From the NCBI GenBank assembly GCA_019683665.1, contig JADGIB010000105.1:1-11057 (forward strand): 11,057 nt of DNA, read 5' to 3'. Position numbers and translations under genes: made by a program. Of the stretch, positions 6,763 to 11,057 are shown one piece after another; position 1 is the stretch's first letter; each line of letters starts with the position of its first letter. The DNA comes from Solirubrobacteraceae bacterium. Lineage in GTDB: Bacteria > Actinomycetota > Thermoleophilia > Solirubrobacterales > Solirubrobacteraceae. Under the pieces are notes generated by a model. It was not told the origin of the DNA, ran no database searches, and saw nothing but the letters and a program-made list of their open reading frames with translations.

Positions 6763-7749
6763 GTGCCCCCGGTCCTCCTCGTCACGAACCACGCGCCCGC
6801 CGACCGCGTGCCGGCCTTCGCGGCGCTCCACGCGCGCGAGGGGATCGAGCTGGCGCTGTTCGGCGGGGCGCGCCGCCACGGCGGCGCCGAGGCCGGCGCG
6901 CTCCCGGTCCCGCACCGCCGCGTCACCCAGCGCGAGGTCCACGCGCTCGCCGCCGGGGGCCGCTACCGGGCCGTCGTCGCCGGGCTCGCCGGCCGCGTCG
7001 CGCCGCTGGCCGCGCTGGCGGGCGCCCGCCGCGCGCGGGTGCCGTTCGTCCTGTGGACCGGCCTGTGGGCCCACCCGCTCACGCCCGCGCACGCCGCCTC
7101 GTACCTGCCGACGCTCGCCCTCTACGCGTCCGCCAACGCGATCGCCACGTACGGGCCGCACGTGTCGCGCTACGTCGCCGCCCGCGGCGCGCGGCGCGTC
7201 CACGTCGCCCCGCAGGCCGTCGACCCGGCCGTGTGGGTCGACCCGCCGCCGAGCCCGCGGCGCGAGCGCGAGTTCCAGGTCCTGTTCGTCGGGCGCCCGG
7301 CGCCGGAGAAGGGCGCGCACGTCCTGCGCGCGGCGTGGCCCGACGCGATCGTGCTCGGCGACCCGCCCGTCCCGGCGCAGGAGGTGCGCAACTTCCTGGA
7401 CGGCTCGGACGTCCTGGTCGTACCGTCCCTGCGCACGCGGACGTTCCGCGAGCCGTGGGGGCTGATCGTCAACGAGGCCATGCACCGCGGAGTCCCCGTC
7501 ATCGCATCCGACCAGGTCGGCGCCGCCGCCGGCGGGCTCGTGCGCCACGAGCGCAACGGGCTCGTCGTCGAGGCCGGGCGCGTCGACGCGCTGCGCGACG
7601 CGATCGCGCGCCTGCGCGACGACGCGGCGCTGCGCGCGCGGCTGGCCGAGAACGCGCGCCGCGACGTCGCCCCGTACACGCCGGCGGCGTGGGCGGAGGG
7701 GATCTCGGCCGCCCTGGCCGACGCGGGCGCGGCACGAGGCGGCTGCTAG
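6763..7749 (+). CDS. Glycosyltransferase family 4, short form
   Basis: A 328-residue GT-B glycosyltransferase, shorter than the usual 370-400 because the N-terminal acceptor domain is compact (about 165 residues). Visible motifs are VLLVTNHAPADRVPAF at the start, FVLWTGLWAHP (95-105), then in the donor domain VLFVGRPAPEKGAHVLRAAW (173-192) and the EX7E motif, E230 to E238 in REPWGLIVNEAMHRGVPVI, followed by GLVVEAG. The GTG start lies 3 nt after the previous stop with no box of its own, so translation is probably coupled to the upstream GT4. The TAG stop (7747-7749) forms part of the -10-like box of the next gene. It probably acts in the same glycan pathway; donor and acceptor are unknown. 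Confidence 0.92.
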   Translation: MPPVLLVTNHAPADRVPAFAALHAREGIELALFGGARRHGGAEAGALPVPHRRVTQREVHALAAGGRYRAVVAGLAGRVAPLAALAGARRARVPFVLWTGLWAHPLTPAHAASYLPTLALYASANAIATYGPHVSRYVAARGARRVHVAPQAVDPAVWVDPPPSPRREREFQVLFVGRPAPEKGAHVLRAAWPDAIVLGDPPVPAQEVRNFLDGSDVLVVPSLRTRTFREPWGLIVNEAMHRGVPVIASDQVGAAAGGLVRHERNGLVVEAGRVDALRDAIARLRDDAALRARLAENARRDVAPYTPAAWAEGISAALADAGAARGGC

Positions 7750-7752
7750 CGT
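7747..7752 (+). promoter_or_regulatory. TAGCGT -10-like box overlapping a stop codon
   Basis: TAGCGT supplies the TAG stop of the preceding glycosyltransferase gene and lies 10 nt before the ATG at 7763. If used as a -10 element, the mRNA of the small exported protein would have a leader of only about 3-4 nt. No Shine-Dalgarno sequence is seen. Support comes from identical boxes upstream of two other genes in the window. Confidence 0.5.
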
Positions 7753-7762
7753 CGGGCGGCCG

Positions 7763-8347
7763 ATGCGCAGGGCGTCTCCTCTCATCCTCGCGCTGGCGCT
7801 TGCGCTGCTCGCGCTGCCCGGCCTGGCCCACGCGAGCGCGGCGGACGTGATCCGCGACTGCACGCTCGACGGCCGGCTCGACCGCGCCTACACGCAGAAG
7901 GAGCTGCGCTCCGCGCTCGCCAACCTCCCCAGCGACGTCGACGAGTACACGAACTGCCGCGACGTCATCCGCGCCGCCCAGCTCGCGGCCGGCAGCGGCG
8001 GCGGGGCCGACGGGGGCGGCGGCACCGGGACGGCCGCCCCGGGGACCGGGACCGGCGGCGCCGTCGCGCCCGCGGGGACCGGCGGGGCCGCGGCCGAGGA
8101 GCGCGACCTGCCCGGCGCCTTCGGCGGATTCGACGACGTGCCCGAGGACCCGGCCGCCGCGGCGACCCCCGAGGAGCGCGAGGCGATCGAGGAGGTGGCC
8201 GTGAGCCCGCGCGCCGCGCAGGCCACGCAGCTCGCCGGCACCCCGCTGCCCGCGCCCGTCGTCGCCGCGCTCGCCGCCGGCGGCCTCGCCCTCCTGATCC
8301 TGCTCGCGCTCGACCTCCGACGCCGTGTCGCCGACCGTCACGGCTAG
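7763..8347 (+). CDS. Small exported protein with low-complexity stalk and C-terminal membrane anchor
   Basis: A 194-residue protein of no recognised family. Residues 1-25 are a signal peptide (MRRASP, a Leu/Ala core, then AHAS). Residues 26-75 form a small soluble domain, likely helical, with two Cys (C33, C65) that could form a disulfide: VIRDCTLDGRLDRAYTQKELRSAL and EYTNCRDVIRAAQL. Residues 77-112 are a Gly/Thr/Ala/Pro stalk. Residues 113-150 are acidic. Residues 163-184 are one TM segment, followed by a basic tail DLRRRVADRHG. The predicted layout is N-terminus outside, C-terminus inside. The gene has its own TAGCGT box and its last 23 nt overlap the ligase gene in another frame, which suggests translational coupling. 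A partner or glycan-acceptor role for the ligase is inference from position and composition. ATG is the only start that gives a signal peptide. Confidence 0.85.
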   Translation: MRRASPLILALALALLALPGLAHASAADVIRDCTLDGRLDRAYTQKELRSALANLPSDVDEYTNCRDVIRAAQLAAGSGGGADGGGGTGTAAPGTGTGGAVAPAGTGGAAAEERDLPGAFGGFDDVPEDPAAAATPEEREAIEEVAVSPRAAQATQLAGTPLPAPVVAALAAGGLALLILLALDLRRRVADRHG

Positions 8348-10388
8348 GCCCCGACTGCGCGTGCCGGCGGGGATCCGCCTGCCGGGGCCGACCGCCTGGA
8401 CGGCGATCGGCGTCGGCGCGCTGCTCGCCGCGATCGCGTTCGCGGCCAACGGCGGCCTGCGCCTCGGCGAGACGACCGCGGTGGAGATCGCGCTGCTGCT
8501 CGGCTGCGGGCTGGGCGGCGCCGGGGCGATCCTGACCACGCCCGGCCGCGGGCGCTGGTGGGGGTTCGGCGCCGTCGCCGCGTTCGCGCTGTTCGTCGGC
8601 TGGACGGTCCTGTCGATCACGTGGGCGGTCAACCCGTCCGACGCCTGGGTCGAGGCGAACCGGTCGGTCACGTACCTGGGGCTGATGGCGTTCGCGGCGG
8701 CGCTCGCCCGGGTCGCGCCGCGGCAGTGGCCGGGGGTCCTGGCCGGGATCGCGATCGCGACCGTCGTCGTCGCCGGCTACGCGCTGGCCACGAAGGTCTT
8801 CCCCGGGACGCTCAGCGCCGACGAGCTGTACGCGCGCCTGCGCGCCCCGTTCGGCTACTGGAACGCGACCGGCCTGTTCGCCGCGCTCGGCGTCCCCGCC
8901 TGCCTGTGGCTCGGCGCGCGCCGCGAGGGCTACGGGCCGGCGTCCGCGCTCGCCTACCCGGCCGTCGGGCTGCTGCTCGTCACCCAGCTGCTCGCCTACT
9001 CGCGCGGGACGCTGCTGGCGCTCGCGATCGGGCTGATCGCCTGGTTCGCCGTCGTGCCGCTGCGCCTGCGCGGCGCCGCCGTCCTCCTCGTCGGCCTCGC
9101 CGGAGCGCTGCCGGTGGCGCTGTGGGCGTTCGCCCGCGACGGCCTCACGACCGACCGGCTCGCGACCGAGCTGCGCGCCCCCGCCGGCCACCAGCTCGGC
9201 GTGCTCCTCGCCGTCATGGTCCTCGTGCTGCTCGCGGCCGGGCTCGCCGTGACGTTCCTCACCGCGCGCCGCCCGCTGCCGCCGCGCACGCGCCGGCGGA
9301 TCGGCGTCGCGCTGCTGGTCGCGCTCGCGCTCGTCCCGGTCGGCTTCGCCGGCCACCTGCTCACCACCGAGCGCGGCTTCACCGGCTCGATCTCGCACGC
9401 GTGGACGACGCTCACCGACCCCGAGGCGTCGACCCCGCCCAACGACCCCAGCCGCCTGACCGCGATCGGCTCGGTCCGCTCGCGCTACTGGAACGAGGCG
9501 CTGAAGGCGTTCCGCGACCACCCGTGGCGCGGCGTCGGCGCCGAGGGCTACGCGACCGTCCGCCCGACGTACCGCGAGGACACGCTCGAGGTGCGACACG
9601 CCCACGGCTTCGTCGTCCAGACGCTCGCCGACCTCGGGATCATCGGCATGGCGCTCGCGCTCCTGGCGCTCGGGACGTGGTCGTGGGCGGCCGCGCGCGC
9701 CACCGGCCTGCGCCGCCGCGACCGCGGGCTGCCGTACCCGCCGGAGCGGATCGGCCTGCTGACGATGGCGTCGATCGTCGTCGTGTTCGGCGTCCACTCA
9801 TTCATCGACTGGACGTGGTTCGTCCCCGGCTGCACGGCGATCGCGCTGCTGTGCGCGGGCTGGGTCGCCGGGCGCGGGCCGCTCGAGTCGTGGCTGCGCG
9901 CGCCCGCGCCGCCGCTGCGCGGCCCGCGGGCCTGGCTGCGCGCCCCGGCGCCCGCCGTCGGCGCGCTCCTCGTCGTCGCGCTCGCGCTCGTCACCGCCTG
10001 GGCGGTGTGGCAGCCCCTGCGCTCCCTGCACGCCTCCAACGACGCGCTCGCGCGGCTCGAGGCGGGCGACACCGCGGAGGCGATCCGCCTCGCGCGCGTC
10101 GCCCACGACCGCAACCCGCTGTCGCTGGAGCCGCTGTCGGTCCTCGCGGTCGCGCAGGCGCGGGCCGGCGACGACCAGGGCGCGCTGGCCACGCTGCGCG
10201 AGGAGGTCGAGCTGCAGCCCGGCAACCCGGAGCCGTGGGTGCGCCTGGCCGACTTCCAGTTCAACCGGCTCGGGCAGCCGCAGGAGGCGCTCGCGTCGCT
10301 GGAGAACGCGGTCCGCCTCGACCCGCGCGACCCGGAGACGCTGGGCGCCTACCTCGTCGTCCGGCGCGCGGTCGAGGGCGACGGCTAG
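8325..10388 (+). CDS. O-antigen ligase/polymerase-like membrane protein (Wzy_C) with C-terminal TPRs
   Basis: A 687-residue polytopic protein that probably joins or transfers lipid-linked glycans on the outer face of the membrane. About 13-15 hydrophobic segments span residues 22-345 and 431-561. FGYWNATG (176-183) and LLAYSRGTLLALAIG (222-236) are typical of the Wzy/WaaL superfamily. The large loop at 346-430 holds the Wzy_C signature: RSRYWNEALKAFRDHPWRGVGAEGY, then RHAHGFVVQTLADLGIIG with conserved Arg and His. Residues 568-680 carry about three tetratricopeptide repeats (EAIRLARVAHDRNPLSLEPL; ALATLREEVELQPGNPEPW; ALASLENAVRLDPRDPET), a fusion known in other ligase-like proteins. The GTG at 8325 overlaps the preceding gene by 23 nt; a GTG at 8361 is the alternative. 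Polymerase, lipid ligase and protein O-oligosaccharyltransferase cannot be told apart by sequence. The stop interlocks with that of the convergent methyltransferase gene. Confidence 0.93.
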   Translation: MSPTVTARPRLRVPAGIRLPGPTAWTAIGVGALLAAIAFAANGGLRLGETTAVEIALLLGCGLGGAGAILTTPGRGRWWGFGAVAAFALFVGWTVLSITWAVNPSDAWVEANRSVTYLGLMAFAAALARVAPRQWPGVLAGIAIATVVVAGYALATKVFPGTLSADELYARLRAPFGYWNATGLFAALGVPACLWLGARREGYGPASALAYPAVGLLLVTQLLAYSRGTLLALAIGLIAWFAVVPLRLRGAAVLLVGLAGALPVALWAFARDGLTTDRLATELRAPAGHQLGVLLAVMVLVLLAAGLAVTFLTARRPLPPRTRRRIGVALLVALALVPVGFAGHLLTTERGFTGSISHAWTTLTDPEASTPPNDPSRLTAIGSVRSRYWNEALKAFRDHPWRGVGAEGYATVRPTYREDTLEVRHAHGFVVQTLADLGIIGMALALLALGTWSWAAARATGLRRRDRGLPYPPERIGLLTMASIVVVFGVHSFIDWTWFVPGCTAIALLCAGWVAGRGPLESWLRAPAPPLRGPRAWLRAPAPAVGALLVVALALVTAWAVWQPLRSLHASNDALARLEAGDTAEAIRLARVAHDRNPLSLEPLSVLAVAQARAGDDQGALATLREEVELQPGNPEPWVRLADFQFNRLGQPQEALASLENAVRLDPRDPETLGAYLVVRRAVEGDG

Positions 10389-10993
10389 AAGCGCGCCCGG
10401 ACCGCCTCGGCGAACAGCGTCTCGCCGTCGGAGCCGACGTCGACCGGGGCGAAGCCGAAGTCGTCGAGCAGCCCGGCCAGCGAGCCGCGGGTGAAGAAGC
10501 GCAGGTGGTCGGCGAGCGGGTCGAAGTGGGCGGCGAACGCGTCCGGGTCCTCGGCCAGGCGGCGCAGCAGCTGCGGCGGGTGGTCGGGCGTCGTGAGCAG
10601 CAGCCGCCCGCCGGACGGCAGGACGCGGCGCACCTCCGACAGCCAGCCGGCGACGTCGACGACGTGCTCGACGACCTCGCCGGCCCAGACGACGTCGAAC
10701 GCGCCGTCGTCGAAGACGAGCGGGCCCTCCAGCGGCGTGGCCTGGAACGCCAGGCCGGGGTGGCGGGCCCGGGCGCGGCGCAGCGGCTCGTCGACGACGT
10801 CGACGCCGACCGGGTGGGCGCCGTGGTCGCGCAGCGCGGCAGTGAACGCGCCCTCGCCGCAGCCGAGGTCGAGGACCCGCTCGCCGGGGCGCACGCGCCG
10901 CAGCAGCCAGTCGCGCCGGACGGCGAAGCGCTCCGGCTCGGCCCCCTCGGGCACGGCCTCCCAGATCGCCTCCAGCAGCTCCGCGTGGCTCAC
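10385..10993 (-). CDS. Class I SAM-dependent methyltransferase (Methyltransf_11/UbiG-like)
   Basis: A 202-residue cytosolic methyltransferase. Motif I is VLDLGCGEGAF (40-50), which binds SAM. The acidic end of the second strand is VGVDVVDEPL (62-71). Then come FDVVWAGEVVEHVVD (99-113) and LPSGGRLLLTTPDHP (125-139), followed by a C-terminal part with FDPLADHLRFFTRGSLAGLL, as in methyltransferases of glycan clusters. The GTG at 10993 is chosen because a TAGCGT box lies exactly 7 nt upstream; a GTG at 11002 would add three residues and overlap that box. The gene converges on the ligase gene and the two share 4 nt, CTAG, which gives TAG on both strands. The substrate is unknown; methylation of a sugar or lipid precursor fits the neighbours but is inference. 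Confidence 0.92.
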   Translation of the reverse strand: MSHAELLEAIWEAVPEGAEPERFAVRRDWLLRRVRPGERVLDLGCGEGAFTAALRDHGAHPVGVDVVDEPLRRARARHPGLAFQATPLEGPLVFDDGAFDVVWAGEVVEHVVDVAGWLSEVRRVLPSGGRLLLTTPDHPPQLLRRLAEDPDAFAAHFDPLADHLRFFTRGSLAGLLDDFGFAPVDVGSDGETLFAEAVRARF

Positions 10994-11000
10994 GGCGGGC

Positions 11001-11006
11001 ACGCTA
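11001..11006 (-). promoter_or_regulatory. TAGCGT -10-like box of the methyltransferase gene
   Basis: On the minus strand TAGCGT is followed by 7 nt and then the GTG at 10993, the same box and spacing as before the first GT4 gene. This suggests a leaderless transcript. No -35 element or Shine-Dalgarno sequence is evident. Confidence 0.6.
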
Positions 11007-11013
11007 CCGGGGG

Positions 11014-11037
11014 CGGGACGCGCCCGCGCCCGTCCCG
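11014..11037. repeat. 7-bp inverted repeat upstream of the methyltransferase promoter
   Basis: CGGGACG (11014-11020) and CGTCCCG (11031-11037) are perfect arms around a 10-nt spacer. It lies 8 nt beyond the TAGCGT box, near where a -35 element would sit. It could be an operator, a terminator for a gene outside the window, or chance in GC-rich DNA. Confidence 0.25.
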
Positions 11038-11057
11038 ACCGCGGCGGCCGGCGCGCC

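Noticed and set aside
5254..7863. Long minus-strand ORF antisense to the GT4 genes
   Set aside because: Low-complexity shadow of two clear GT4 genes with EX7E motifs on the plus strand.
7965..9797. Long minus-strand ORF antisense to the small exported protein and ligase genes
   Set aside because: Arg/Asp/Gln-rich shadow. The plus strand has TM segments and the Wzy_C signature.
11050..11057. GGCGCGCC palindrome at the window end
   Set aside because: An 8-bp palindrome is expected by chance in DNA this rich in GC and has no supporting context.

Overview
The window is very GC-rich DNA (clearly above 70% by eye, not computed), with codon third positions almost all G or C. This makes long arginine- and proline-rich shadow ORFs in every frame. 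GC content, frequent GTG starts, few Shine-Dalgarno sites, TAnCGT boxes just upstream of start codons, and the protein types suggest an actinomycete, most likely class Thermoleophilia (Solirubrobacterales relatives such as Conexibacter, Patulibacter or Solirubrobacter). Those protein types are WWGC-type secreted beta-helix proteins and a Wzy_C/TPR ligase. The taxon is an inference from style, not from a marker gene. I see no rRNA, tRNA, CRISPR array, transposase or phage gene.

Layout. (1) Positions 1-3752, minus strand, hold two genes for large exported proteins. The left one runs off the window. It carries two copies of one unrecognised domain and is broken by one clear frameshift near 943, plus a probable second near 1520. 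The right one is an intact 664-residue beta-helix protein with an Ig-like region, a proline-rich linker and a C-terminal module. A 14-bp GC hairpin without a U tract separates them. Their upstream regions share a 16-bp element (15/16 identical). (2) Positions 3753-3944 are a divergent intergenic region. (3) Positions 3945-10388, plus strand, are a surface-glycan block: a two-domain GT-A type glycosyltransferase, two GT4 glycosyltransferases, a small signal-peptide/low-complexity/single-TM protein, and a polytopic O-antigen ligase/polymerase-like protein with C-terminal TPRs. (4) Positions 10385-10993, minus strand, hold a class I SAM methyltransferase that converges on the ligase gene. The two stop codons interlock in one CTAG.

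How the genes may work together (inference). The three glycosyltransferases would build a lipid-linked glycan on the cytoplasmic face. The ligase-like protein would join or transfer it on the outer face. The methyltransferase could decorate a sugar or precursor. The small exported protein overlaps the ligase gene and has a Thr/Ala/Pro/Gly-rich stalk, so it is a candidate partner or acceptor. The two large secreted proteins next door look like surface or extracellular proteins, but nothing in the sequence links them to the glycan genes except position.

The most notable signals are the repeated TAnCGT box 7-10 nt before four start codons (leaderless or near-leaderless transcription), the element shared by the two secreted-protein genes, the tandem domain duplication in the broken gene, the fused double glycosyltransferase, and the small protein/ligase pair.
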